DNA of 64,000 nucleotides from the NCBI RefSeq assembly GCF_963678635.1, contig NC_087070.1, forward strand, positions 39,012,600 to 39,076,599, given 5' to 3'. The position numbers and the translations under genes were made by a program. The notes below the pieces were generated by a model, which was given only the letters and a program-made list of their open reading frames with translations, had not been told where the DNA came from and searched no databases. Shown in pieces: positions 52,080 through 63,100 of this stretch (the first letter of the stretch is position 1; each line of letters opens with the position of its first letter). Source of the stretch: Symsagittifera roscoffensis. Its lineage: Eukaryota; Xenacoelomorpha; Acoela; Convolutidae.

Positions 52080-52667
52080 TCAAGTTAATTGATTTTTTTG
52101 TATGTAATCAAGGAGAAATTGTTGATTTTTGAGTAGATAGTCAAGTTCTTTGATTTTGATGTAAATTTGGGAAGATAACTCAAAGTTGACGAATTTTTCA
52201 AAGCAGACTTCTGGAAATCTGATTCCAAACCGAATCAAGCAGGATTTTGAACTTTGAAAATCTTTAAAGAAATGAAGGAATAAAGAACTTTGCTGAGGTG
52301 TTTTTACAATTTTGGGTTTTGGATAGGGAATAAAAAGAATTTTTGATATATTATCGTACGTCTTTTTGATCAATTTCAAATTCTCGAGAATAAACAAAAT
52401 TTCTTTCCTTGTGAGGTGTAATTCAGCCGTAAGTTTAAAACTTTGATACGCAATATGCGAATCAAAAGTAAACTCTTTGATGGAGTAAGTTTCTCTGAAG
52501 AGACCTTTACTTAGTCGGATAACTCTATTTTGTACAATAAAGACGTCCAAAAAATTATGAAAAAAGTAAGAGTCAACATCTATTTCATCAATAAGAAAAT
52601 CAATTGGAATTTTTTCTTTTTTCCTATAAAGTAACTCGAGGAAGCTCAAATGTTTTTTGATAGACAT
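52080..52667 (-). CDS. Unknown protein at the right inner end of the Maverick
   Basis: The protein has 195 residues from ATG 52667, fully open, AT-rich and rich in Phe, Leu and Lys. It looks largely helical and has an LTRKEILFILENLKLIKK segment that may be amphipathic. No catalytic motif, membrane segment or known family was recognised. It sits between the CCAAT region and the right terminal repeat and reads towards the interior. Conservation in other Mavericks would decide whether it is core or cargo. Confidence 0.45.
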   Translation of the reverse strand: MSIKKHLSFLELLYRKKEKIPIDFLIDEIDVDSYFFHNFLDVFIVQNRVIRLSKGLFRETYSIKEFTFDSHIAYQSFKLTAELHLTRKEILFILENLKLIKKTYDNISKILFIPYPKPKIVKTPQQSSLFLHFFKDFQSSKSCLIRFGIRFPEVCFEKFVNFELSSQIYIKIKELDYLLKNQQFLLDYIQKNQLT

Positions 52668-52865
52668 TTTTCAAATAATGATTCAGTTTTTTAAAAATAA
52701 TAAACAATTCACTTTTAGAAAATGCTGAATTCTGATTGGTTGATTTTCTCTAATAAAAAGCAAAAAAAAATACTTCAACCTAGACTGTGAAACAGTATTC
52801 AATAAACTTTGCCCACTATATAAGGCTTGTGTATGGGACTTTGTTGATTCAATTCCTAAATGTGT

Positions 52866-52932
52866 GTAAGTCATAATTCTTTCTTTTTTTTTAACCTAAA
52901 GTACACTATCAAACTATCAATTTCATTTTTAG
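52866..52932 (+). other. Intron-like segment between membrane-protein tail and protease
   Basis: GTAAGT opens and ATTTTTAG closes a 67-nt AT-rich segment just upstream of the protease ATG at 52959. The left repeat has GTGAGT at the same place. It may be a real intron in a transcript running through both genes, or the acceptor may serve trans-splicing to the protease. Confidence 0.4.
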
Positions 52933-52958
52933 CTGTAAATCAGCCTACAATTGCAAAG

Positions 52959-53357
52959 ATGGATAACATCTCACTTTTGCAAATTATTGAAATAATTCCA
53001 GAGCTCAGGTTCAAGTACATGGGATCATACCCTTCTGATACAGTACCTCAACTAACAAAATACTCTTTTGCAATTATTAACTCAGCCCCAAGCAATGATA
53101 GAGGAGAACACTGGATTATGATTGCTCGAATGAATAAAAGCTACTACTTTGCAGATTCTTTGGGAAGAAAGAGATCAACTTACCCCTTTTTGACGAAAAA
53201 GTTTCGACGAATGGTTCCTCGAAAGCTACAAAAGACTGATAATTTGTGTGGTTTTTACGCAATTTATTCAGCGTTTCTCCTTTTTAAATTCTTCCAAAAG
53301 AACTTGAATAATGTTCATGATGTGTATGTTTTGAATTTTATCAGTAATTTCATGTAA
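52959..53357 (+). CDS. Adenain-like cysteine protease (intact copy, right TIR)
   Basis: The protein has 132 residues from ATG 52959; the frame is open further upstream but that part covers the intron-like segment and is not taken. The active site is complete for the adenovirus protease family (C5): His51-Trp52, Asp66, Gln91 and Cys97 in LCGFYA. In Mavericks this enzyme is thought to mature virion proteins. It is shorter than adenovirus protease but usual for Mavericks. The copy in the left repeat is frameshifted, so this is the only functional one. Confidence 0.88.
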   Translation: MDNISLLQIIEIIPELRFKYMGSYPSDTVPQLTKYSFAIINSAPSNDRGEHWIMIARMNKSYYFADSLGRKRSTYPFLTKKFRRMVPRKLQKTDNLCGFYAIYSAFLLFKFFQKNLNNVHDVYVLNFISNFM

Positions 53358-54231
53358 AAGTGCATTTTTTTGTAAGTGTTAATTTTTGCAGTAATTTTAC
53401 TATACGTAGTGAATTGTTTGATTATATATGTAATTTAACTTTTTAAATTCCTTAGATTTTTTACGAAAAGCATCTTAGCAACTAACCCTTTGATGAAATA
53501 CGGAGAGTGATGATGGAATATGGATGTTGTAGTCCCCCAATTGAAAAATTTGACGATAGAGTAGATAAATTTACAAAAATTGTAACCAATTTCTAGTAAA
53601 TTGTATAATTTTCTGAAAAGTTTACTCTGAGAAAGATGGAAAAATTATTACACAAAAGTATCAGAACCAAAAAAAATGATACTAAATTTTTCTCAGTGTA
53701 AACTTTTACCGTGGCTGAGCAATTGATAAATTTGGATGATAATTTTTTGGAAAATTTGGAAATTTCAAATAATTTTTTTGGAAAATTTGGAAATTTCAAA
53801 GAATTTTTTAAAGAATAAAGACAAAGTGATAAAAGAGAAATGAAATGAATCGTAGCAAGAAATATGACAGAATAAATAAACCAGTTGAGGTAAAAATAAG
53901 TTAGATAATTATGTGAAAAAAGATAAAATAAGTCATAAAATTAACAAGTGTAATGAACCTGTCACCCGTTCTCCAGATAACCTGCGGAAAAAAGATTAAG
54001 TAGGATATAAAAGTAATCAACCGTGAGGCGCTGTCAAGATTCCCCTGATATCCCGTGGAGCGGAATAACTAATCTGTCAAAGATAATTCCCTCTTGACAA
54101 TTTTCCCCAGATAACCTGAGGGAAAATAAATAACATGAAATAAGAATTTAAGATTCTTTCGAGAAAAAAAATATTCCGTGATATATTAGTTTATGATCCC
54201 ATACTCTAAATCCAAACTTAATTTTCGTTGA
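53358..54231. other. Non-coding outer part of the right TIR
   Basis: AT-rich sequence without genes. It contains a short direct repeat of GGAAAATTTGGAAATTTCAAA at about 53747-53800 and a pair of CCAGATAACCTG(C/A)GG blocks (about 53975 and 54108). It is mirrored in the left repeat at 40720-41579. Confidence 0.7.
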
Positions 54232-54530
54232 AACTTACCATCTGAAACTTACCATCCAAAAAAACTTTTCATTTTTTAATAAAAAATTGTTTTTTCAAGA
54301 TAAAAATGTATTTGCAAGTAAAACTTAAAAAATTTTCAAAAAATTTTCTGAAACTTACCTTCTGAAACTTACCATATCGAATTTTTGTAAGACAATATAG
54401 TCCTTACATATCACAAATCGTACAAGTTGACTAAGAAACGCAAGTATTGGCAAAATCGAGCTCAAAAAATTCGGGCGCCAAAAATTTTTCTGAAACTTAC
54501 CATCTGAAACTTTACCATCTTACCATCTGA
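54232..54530 (+). repeat. Cluster of TGAAACTTACCAT direct repeats at the Maverick tip
   Basis: TGAAACTTACC(A/T)T occurs repeatedly at about 54234, 54245, 54350, 54363, 54492 and, with one extra T, 54505; a last degenerate TGAAACC is at about 54525. Part of the cluster is mirrored in the left repeat (40681-40710), so it belongs to the Maverick ends. Confidence 0.65.
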
Positions 54531-54536
54531 AACCTC

Positions 54537-54674
54537 GTATCTTAATACATTGGGAAACCTATTCCCTATCTTAATACATTGGGAAATCTATAGGCTATCT
54601 TAATACATAGGGTGCTGACCGGATACTCTATAGCCTATGTTAATACATGGGGGTCAGCACCCCCCCCCCCCCCC
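54537..54674. repeat. TATCTTAATACAT repeats ending in a C15 tract
   Basis: Four spaced copies of (C)TATCTTAATACAT(T/A)GGG-type sequence are followed by GGGGGTCAGCACCCCC, a short perfect palindrome that runs into 15 C. The C tract is a likely site of assembly or sequencing uncertainty. Confidence 0.7.
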
Positions 54675-57325
54675 GGCTGAACTGCCCCAACATATACTAC
54701 TATTGTACTTTTAGTTGGTCGCAGTACAATAGTCGAATTTATGTTTTAAAGAAAAAGCTTTCCCTGCTCGGTGCTGCACCAAACAGACAAAACTCTGAAG
54801 GCAGTAATTTTCTCAAGTGGGCGTCTATTGCACCCACCGAGTACTGTGTTACCTATCTGCCTTCGGACTGCCCGAGCTAGTCCTACTAAAATCCTCAGGG
54901 CAGTCACTTTAAAAAAAACGTATTGGGTTTCAATCTACACCAATGAATTCCGCTCTTTTTAGTTTAGGCTTAGTGTCGCGAATATCCGAGTTCGGACCTG
55001 TTTTGTTTTGGTCTGATTTTATTGAAAGGCAAGTTACCAGTGCAGTCACTGATTCCTAGCCTGTCTGATAATAACCTAATACCTCTCACTTTAGTCTTTC
55101 TTCCGTTAATCTAAGTCCTTTAATAAAATAATACCCCTCCGGATTGAAAAAAAAAGAGGACCCTTACGGACTAACAAAATTTAGACCCCTCCGGATTGGG
55201 ACCCCTCTGAGTTAGTAGATTCAAGACCCCTCCGGATTGGGATCCCTCCGAATTAGCAAATATAAGACCCCTCCGGATTGAGACCCCTCCGAATTAGCAA
55301 ATATAAGACCCCTCCGGATTGGGAGCCCTCTGGTTTGTAATAGTAGCTTTTCGGAGATTTCCTTCTTTCAACCTATACCCCTCCGGATACGTTCTCCGAT
55401 GCAATTTTGCTTTTTGAAATAACTAGGAGGGGTATGTACTGCTTTCCTAGACCCTTCCGGATTGAAGTTAAGCCTCTTATTTGACAATTCACGCTAACGG
55501 TGAAGAGTCTTATCGCTCGCCTAACTTCGGCTCGATTAAGGTTTTCCTGTGCCTTTAGCCTTCCCTTTTCTTCTAGAACAGCGTAAAATTACTTTATTCA
55601 ACCGCTATTACCTTTTGGTAGGGGTGTAAGGGCTTTTTTAAAAGAAAGTTATAAAACGTGAAGGGTCTACCCTCCCAAATTGAAAAACAATCTCAAAAAC
55701 TTTTCACGCTTATTTTTTCAAAAAAATTTTTTGTCCCTATCAGTAAGCTCAGCTAATTTCTGATATATTCGTACCAAGATCAACTCAATATGCCCAGTAG
55801 TTCCGAAGTTATTAACCAAAACGTCTTTTTTCTAAAGTCAAGAAATTTCTCTCTTATAGGTTCCGCCTAACTTTTTCCGCAATTCGGTTCCTTTCGACCT
55901 AAAAATTATTGATCCGAGCTCAGAAGGCCTATACTATTCTAGTTCAATGCAAAAGACCCGATCTAAAACGCTTTAGTTTAAAAAATTTTCGAAAAACTAT
56001 GCTACCTTTACCCCTCCGGATTGATGAATCCACCAAATCAAACACGTTAAGTTCGATTTCTCTGCAACCCGGAAGGCTTTCGGGAAGCAGGTTTTAAAAC
56101 TTGTAGATTCACTAGTGGAAGTTGTCCGAACAACTATTTTTACTGCTCTAACTCAAAAATTTCAAAAAATTTTCTGAATTTATAGTGTTTCGTTTTCTCA
56201 AAAATCACGAAAATTCGGTTTTTGGTTCCAAAATAGTTCCAACCACTTCCGAACTAAACTTAACCGGTTCTATATATTATGGTAGTGCACTTACTGTGTA
56301 ACAGCCTACTTTAGTGCTTTTTTCCGTTTCAAAAAATATCGATATCTCAAAAATCGCGACATGTGGGGGGATCAAAATATCGCTATTTTGACCCTAAAAA
56401 CCGGTCTGCTTTCTGTGTTTTTCACTGAAGAACGATATAGGAGTATTGATATAGGCTATATAAGTAATAATATTAGTAATACTATACCCCTCCGGGTTTG
56501 TTTAATATCCGAATTAGGGTGCTTAACTCGGATATTCGCAGTTCGGTGAAGGGTCACTACAGTGCAGCACTGTCGAGCCCCCCACAGATTACTATCTTAA
56601 GTTTTGTACCAAAAGGGATACAAAACTTGTTAACGATACCCAACAGTCGATTGTTGTTGTCGTTGAGCCCCTTCTTGTTGCTCCTTGTACTGCTTGCCGG
56701 ATCAGTCTTCTCCCAAGACCCTTCCGAGTTGAGCGCAAATCAGCTGACCCTTCCGGATTGAGCGCAATTTATCATTAACGTGCTTAAATGCTCAAATAAC
56801 CCTACAGTACAAGCCTCACAAACGGGCCACAAAATTGATCCTAACAATCCTGACTGATATAAATGCCTGTAACAACAATATATCTATCAACAACAAACGG
56901 GAGGGTCGGATCACATCTTGTCTGGGGGGATGATTTCTACTGATTTTTTTTTAACTTTTCTACTGTTTTTGGTTTTTTCGGTTATTTTTTATTATGTTTT
57001 TTATTTTTCTTGGGTACTATACTACTTTTTGTTTGGTTTTATATATATTTTTCAGTGTTTTTGGTCACAAACCTCTCAGGGAACGAGGGAATGGCCGATC
57101 CCCCCACCCTTCCTGATTCGTGAACTTTCGGTCTTAACTAGGTTAAAAAGCTATTCACGGTAATCCGGAAGGCTTCCGCGTTTCGAACAACCCTTCCGCC
57201 CCGGCGGTTTAGGCCTATTAAGGGCGTTAATGTGAGCATCCGCTCGGCGCGGAGTGCTCGTTAACGGTTCTACCGGTCATGATGTTAAAAAAGAATAAAA
57301 CCCAGGAGCGCAATAAAAACATCTA
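54675..57325 (-). other. Non-coding stretch with dispersed 14-bp motif, probably leader of a minus-strand LTR element
   Basis: No convincing gene on either strand. ACC(C/T)CTCCGGATTG or a close variant recurs at least twelve times (about 55135, 55183, 55226, 55267, 55307, 55376, 55452, 56010, 56486, 56719, 56746, 57183), five of them within 190 bp at 55133-55320. The motif also occurs in the adjoining LTR (about 57793). Lying directly inside a minus-strand LTR, the stretch could be the untranslated leader of an element of type 1; element 1's own leader is outside the window, so this cannot be compared. Confidence 0.5.
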
Positions 57326-58238
57326 TGTAACATTCGCCCGGAAGTACATATCGATGGAAAATAAAGCTAAGCTATAAAACGACTGATCAGCGTCTAAACT
57401 AAGCTCTTCATGCTTTTCACCGTCTCTACCAAGCCAGTACTTTCGGTGGTCTTTCTAACATCGGGTCGACAAAAAACGTTACTGCTTTCGGCTTCGGTCA
57501 AAACACTCAAATTAACTTAACTACATGCAGAAATAGTGAGCTCATGGCTGGGTCTCAGTATCCCCAGACCACGAGGTCACTCCTAAAAACAGGGCTACTA
57601 CTACTTATTGAAATAATATTGTTTTTGTTCAGTAGATAAAAATCACCATCTCCATCCAAGATGGATCAACCCTTTCCCCCAACTCCTAGCTTCTCATCTT
57701 AGTAGAATGAATTCAGATGTTAATTAAATTCAATTCAGGGCATAATAGGGAAGCTAAAAGCTTATATAAACCACTATCAGTTCCAGTCCCGAGACCCCTC
57801 CGGATTACTGAATCCGGGGAAATAAGGCTCTTATTCTCCTTCCGGAAGGCTGGTTTTCCACCCTTCACCGTTGTTCGCAACGGCCTTGCAACTATTGTAG
57901 CGACACAATAGTTGCAACTCGGAACGGTCTCTGCTATTCCTGCAATCTGTTGTCGTTTCTCAATCACAATTTCCGTTGTTATCGCTATCGCAACTAATGT
58001 TGTTGTGTTTTTCTTCCGGTTTTGTGCCAAAATGGCCGTTTCTGACGTTTCTCAGAAATATGACGTCATACTTCGAATTTTTAAAATTTCAAAATACCAG
58101 AATATCTTGACCCTCACCGTTTGACTAATCGTCCCAATAACGTCGTTAATCGCTTAAAACCGTCGATTCGGAAGGTTCGCTGCTAAATTTCCGAATCTGC
58201 TGAATCTGCATTTTGATCCATTCTGGTCGACTGTCACA
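57326..58238 (-). repeat. LTR of element 1 type, minus strand (913 bp)
   Basis: Its ends TGTAACATTCGCCC...GTCACA are the reverse complement of the element 1 LTR ends, and the CRE box, hairpins and CTGAGACCC block are all present. It is either a solo LTR or the 5' LTR of a truncated element extending left. The right flank is the LINE fragment at base CTAATTTG, also present at about 23482. Left and right flanks share only CTA, so a target duplication is not proven. Confidence 0.8.
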
Positions 58239-59346
58239 CTAATTTGATTTTGTATGCAACGATATCGAGGCAAAATCAATTCTCCAATTACCGAGAGACA
58301 TCACTCATAGCCCTATAATCCAACGTGAGACGTGTATCGTAACTAAACTGGGTCAGTATGATTAAACAGGCAGCGCACTTTTAGAAGCTAAAATACAAAA
58401 TGAAGAACAAGAGAAAAAACTGACAGGTTAGTCTTATAAATCGAGAATAAATTGCTTTAAACTGTGGATGAGGTAGAAATCTCGTTTCACATACCATCAT
58501 TACATGAATGTCAAAAGTGCAAAATCTCTGAATGCCAAGAAAAAGGTCATCACTGCGATTGGTGCAACCGAGCAAATCAACAAACCAATAGTCAGTCTTC
58601 AAAAAAACCCAGCGCCAATAATGCCAACGACAAAGAAAACAATGACAGAACAACAACTGACAAGGCTTGTCATGCTAGCGAAAATGTCCAAGTAATGAAG
58701 GTCATCAGAAAGTTACCATCGGCAATGTAACAGTCGTCTGCTTGTATCACATATGAGGCTAAGAAAAACAGGTCCTATAATCATTGGCTCAAGGGTCAGG
58801 GACACTATCTCTTATGCTTTTATACTTTATTCAGTCAGAGCAAATTCGGTTCGCGTAGGACATGAGACTACTAATCGTGTTCTCGCTCAAAGTCCACTAC
58901 AAAATACCCCTCACTCTAGTAATGGCCAGGTCTTCAAATACCTGAAATACGCGAACGTCGTTAAAAACAGGGTTAGAAACTCAAGTATACCATTAATTTT
59001 TGGACAAAAGGACCTTTTATCCATTTCAGATGGATCAACCTAAAACCCGCCATATATCAACATGACTGTGTGAAAATACAATCAAGAAATTAAATTAAGT
59101 ACTCACTTAGTGACACGACTCTAGAATTAAGTAAATAATGTGAGTAAAGCAACTCTAAAAATATTAGAGAATAACTATTTTCAACTCAAGAAGTTTTTTT
59201 GTTTTGACCATTGGGCAGCTTCAGTTTTTGACCTGCCCAATCAGCATTCTCTTTTGCCCAGCGATGGCACTCTTGTAGGAAATCGCGACGTTCTCTGGCG
59301 GGAACAAGCCAGCTCTACTCGAATATTTTTTCAGTAAAATTGCGAA
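58239..59346 (+). mobile_element. LINE 5' fragment, second copy
   Basis: It matches 23480-24592 closely from the first base after the LTR through the ORF1 zinc knuckle (open stretch 58464-58730) to the boundary with a family-B LTR. The first 70 or so bases of the LINE fragment seen at 23416 are replaced here by the LTR. Confidence 0.75.
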
Positions 59347-60135
59347 TGTAAAATTTGCCCGGAAAGTACACAACGACCGAAAGTAAAACTATAACCTATG
59401 ATGACTGACTAGCGTCAAAATCGGGCTTCACGTGCTTTTAACCATCCCTAACGAAGCCAGTTCAAAAACATCGGGTCAACGAGTTGATGCTGCTTAAAGG
59501 CTATCAGACGAGCCGCGCAAATTAACTTTAATGCATCCAAAAAACTGAATTCATGGCTGGGTCTCAGTGTCCCCAGGCCACAAGGTCACTCCTAAAAACG
59601 GGGTAGATACATTATCCTTATTAAGTTACCATACTAATATTGTTTTTGTACACTAGAGAAAATCACCCTATCCATCGGAGATAGGTCGACTTTTTCTTTA
59701 AGCCTTAGCTTCTCATAGCCTGAAACTGACAATAGATGTTAATAATTTAAATTCAGGACATCTCCAGAAACTAAGAGTTATTAAAACAACAATTCAGAAG
59801 TGCATCTCCAGACTCTTCCAATTTCTTCAAAATTCCTGAAGAGAGGTCTTCTTCACGACCACTAAGGGTTGTCGTCTTCACTCTGGGCCGTCCGGATTGG
59901 TTAAATTCTTCCGGTAACGATTGTATCAGCACAACTGTTACAATCCGGAAGGCTTCTAGTTTTCTCTAAAGTTATTTCTCTTGATGTCATCGGAATTTTT
60001 ATCGCTTTACGTGGTTCTTGTTTTATGCTAGCGAAAATCATGGTTCTCATTTTCGCTGTTTTTTAGTTGTCGCGAAAATAAAAAAAAGTAGACGCGCCTT
60101 TCTTTTCGAACGAAATTTCAAAAATAAGCATGTCA
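59347..60135 (-). repeat. Family-B LTR copy D, complete (789 bp)
   Basis: Begins TGTAAAATTTGCCCGG and ends GCATGTCA; the minus-strand reading is TGACATGC...TTTTACA. It has all segments seen in copies A, B and C, and is used here as the reference for the family. Confidence 0.78.
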
Positions 60136-63100
60136 ACTAAAAGTGGCTCTTCCCAATCCGTTCTTTTTGTCAAATAAGACAGTTACTCATCGAAACTGTT
60201 CATTTGTACAGTCAAACCACTTCGAATAGCACAGAAAATCAATTTTTTTCTGGAATAATTTTTGGTCAATTTTTCTGCAATATTGATTCGAGTCTTCTGA
60301 TTTCATTGACTTCTTATATCAATTGCCGCGATAAACTTAAGCGTGACATGGTCGATTCGAATTTTTCAAAAATTACTGTTTCCCCAAAAACCAAGCTCAA
60401 ACTTCAGAAAATGACCGACTGGCACATACTCCCCGAACTCAATAGTCAGTTAGTCTTCAGAATATTGATTGTGTCTCAAGATACAGTGCCAGTAGTCATT
60501 TACAGAAGTTTGCAGCAGACTCAACTTTAGCTAATTGCCATAATTCACGGCCATGAAAAATTGATATTCTAAAAGAAAACAGTGATAAAAATCTTCATCC
60601 AACTGCACCCTGGTTTTCAGCATTATAAGCCATTTTAAAATTTTTTTAATCAGCCCAGTCAGAAATTTTTCATGCAAATTTTTGATATATGAAAAAAAAT
60701 AGTGTATGAGATAACAATAGCTTGTGAGTTAAAATCTTTTTTATTCCCTCAGATTTCATCTGAAATCACGCTCAAGCCCCAATTCCTTTCCCTGCTCAAG
60801 ACTCAAGAATCCCCCCAGAGTCCCCCTTGCCTCTGAAGTACTGGGTCCGGATGCGCTCGACACTGTGATCTGCCTTGTCAATTCTTCTTTTCACGATTCC
60901 TTCCCATGCCTTCAGTTCCTTATAGGCCCGCTTCCACTGTTTTTGCTCTTGTAACTTTCTGGGATGGTTTGATAGCTTCTTCGCCTTGAGCTCTCTATTC
61001 AGGCAAAAGAACTGATGTAAGCTCAAGCTCACGTTTTTCGTTATTTCTTCCTACAGTATCGACCACCTCGCTTTAGTGTTATTTCTCCCTAATAGCCCAC
61101 TTGCATCTCTTGGTTATTCCATTAATATGGGCAAGCAGCGAACTCTCAAAACCTCAGGCCCTGTTTCTGCCAAGATCTGACGATATTGCTTTTGTTTTTT
61201 CTTCATATAGTTTTTTAACAAGACATATATGACATATAGCAAAGAAGTCATCATCTACCTGATTCATGAGAAAAATCGTATACGGCTCCAGATATGCTTA
61301 ATTTCCATCGGTTTAGCGATTACCTTGCAGGCAGTCTCAAAAACTCGAATCTCCTGCTATAGTCAACCACATGTATTGACTTCTAATATCAATTGCCGCG
61401 ATAAACCTAAGCGTGACATGGTCGATTCGAATTTTTCAAAAGTTACTGTTTCCCCAAAAACCAATCTCAAACTTCAGAAAATGACCGACTGGCACATACT
61501 CCTCGAACTCAATAGTCAGTTAGTCTTCAGAATATTGATTGTGTCTCAAGATACAGTGCCAGTAGTCATTTACAGAAGTTTGCAGCAGACTCAACCTTAG
61601 CTAATTGCCAAAATTCACGGCCATGAAAAATTGACATTCTAAAAATAAACAATGATAAAAATCTTCATCCAAATGCACCCTGGTTTTCAGCATTATAAGC
61701 CATTTTAAAATTTTTTAATCAGCCCATTCAGAAATTTTTCATGCAAATTTTTGATATATGAAAAAAAAGAGTGTATGAGATAACAATAGCTTGTGAGTTA
61801 AAATTTTTTTATTCCCTCAGATTTCATCTGAAATCACGCTCAAGCCCCAATTCCTTTCCCTGCTCACGACTCAAGAGTCCACTCAGAGTATCCGACCTAA
61901 CTCATCCCCCTTGCCTTTGAAGTACTGGGTCCAGATGCGCTCGACACTGTGATCTGCCTTGTCAATTCTTCTTTTCACGATTCCTTCCCATGCCTTCAGT
62001 TGCTTATAGGCCCGCATCCACTATTTCTGCTCTTGTAATTTTCTGGGATCGTTTGATAGCTTCTTCGCCTTGGGCTCTCTATTCAGGGAAAAGAACTGAT
62101 ATAAGTTCAAGCTCACGTTTTTCGTTGATTCTTTCTACAGTATCGACTGCTTTAGTGTTATTTCTCCTTAATAACCCACTTCCATCTCGTGGTTATTCCA
62201 TTACGATGGGCAAGCAGCGGACTCTTGAAACCTCCGGCCCTATTTCTGCCAAGATCTGACGATGATCCTTTTGAAGTTTCTTCATATGGTTTTTCAACAA
62301 GACATATATGACATATAGCAAAGAAGTCATCATCTACCTGATTCATGAGACAAATCGTATACGGCTCCAGATGTGCTTCATTTCATCAGTTAAGCGAATA
62401 CCTTGCAGGCAGTCTCAAAAAACTCAAGGCTCCTGGTATAGTCAACTGCATGTATCGCCTCCACGGTTGGTGCTTTCGAGTCTCGGTATTTCTTCACGTC
62501 ATCCACAATCCCTTGCAGTGGTAGCTTCCATTTCAATACGAAGACGGTCACCTTTTGTTGATGATCTGGTAGCGATATCGCCCGAATTTCCTCAACGTCC
62601 CCTATCAAGCAGAGGTTGGACTTCTCGTGATAGTACACGGTCTGTGAAACACAATGACATGGTTAGTTTCCATGTGTCAAGATAATATTCAGGAGATTGC
62701 GCTCTACACAAGCCTCGAGCAAAGAATTGAACTCCATCATCTTCGAGTGTACCGAATCTTTCTTATCCACAGCCGGGGCGTTATTGAGTACTTTACGTTC
62801 GTACTTTGTTTTTCAAAGTCGCTAGAATTCTTTTTCTCCAGACTCAAGAGCTCTTCTCCCCAGATGTTACTCAATTACTCTACCCTGAGTCCTGACACTG
62901 CTCCCCACACTTTCTAAAGCAAGTGGTGTGAGTGATGTGATTTTTCTGCCAGTCTTATACACTCGGTTACTGAGAAGGCATTATCAATCATCACCCTCTG
63001 GCTAGACGCTTCCACCTTTGACTTTTGTAATCGATAATGGCTCCCATTTGCGCTGACCGATCTCATCAAGGACTTCGCACACATCGGCAGGCTATAGGCC

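Larger units (their letters stand above)
52773..54318 (-). repeat. Right terminal inverted repeat of the Maverick
   Basis: It is the reverse complement of 40647-42166. It contains the end of the small membrane-protein gene without its start, and the intact protease gene reading outwards. The repeat probably continues to about 54530, but the left counterpart is hidden by the gap. Confidence 0.9.
40647..54530. mobile_element. Maverick/Polinton virus-like DNA transposon
   Basis: Long inverted repeats flank a gene set diagnostic of Mavericks: double-jelly-roll capsid, penton, core protein, FtsK/HerA-type packaging ATPase, rve-type integrase, adenain-like protease. Most genes are on the minus strand. 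The DNA is clearly more AT-rich than element 1. No protein-primed DNA polymerase B is present, though autonomous Mavericks encode one of about 1,000 residues or more. The outer limits are uncertain: the left end is in the gap and the right end is placed after the last TGAAACC at about 54530. Confidence 0.92.

Noticed and set aside
52860-52958. Upstream in-frame extension of the intact protease
   Set aside because: The extension contains a GTAAGT donor and an ATTTTTAG acceptor and encodes low-complexity residues; the ATG at 52959 begins the part shared with the family.
55133-55345. Possible CRISPR-like array because of regularly repeated short motif
   Set aside because: Spacing is uneven, repeats are about 14 bp and imperfect, the context is an animal genome, and no cas genes are present.
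57326-58238. Proof of a target-site duplication around the minus-strand LTR
   Set aside because: Only three bases (CTA) match on the two sides and the left flank differs from the undisturbed LINE sequence near 23480, so this cannot be called.
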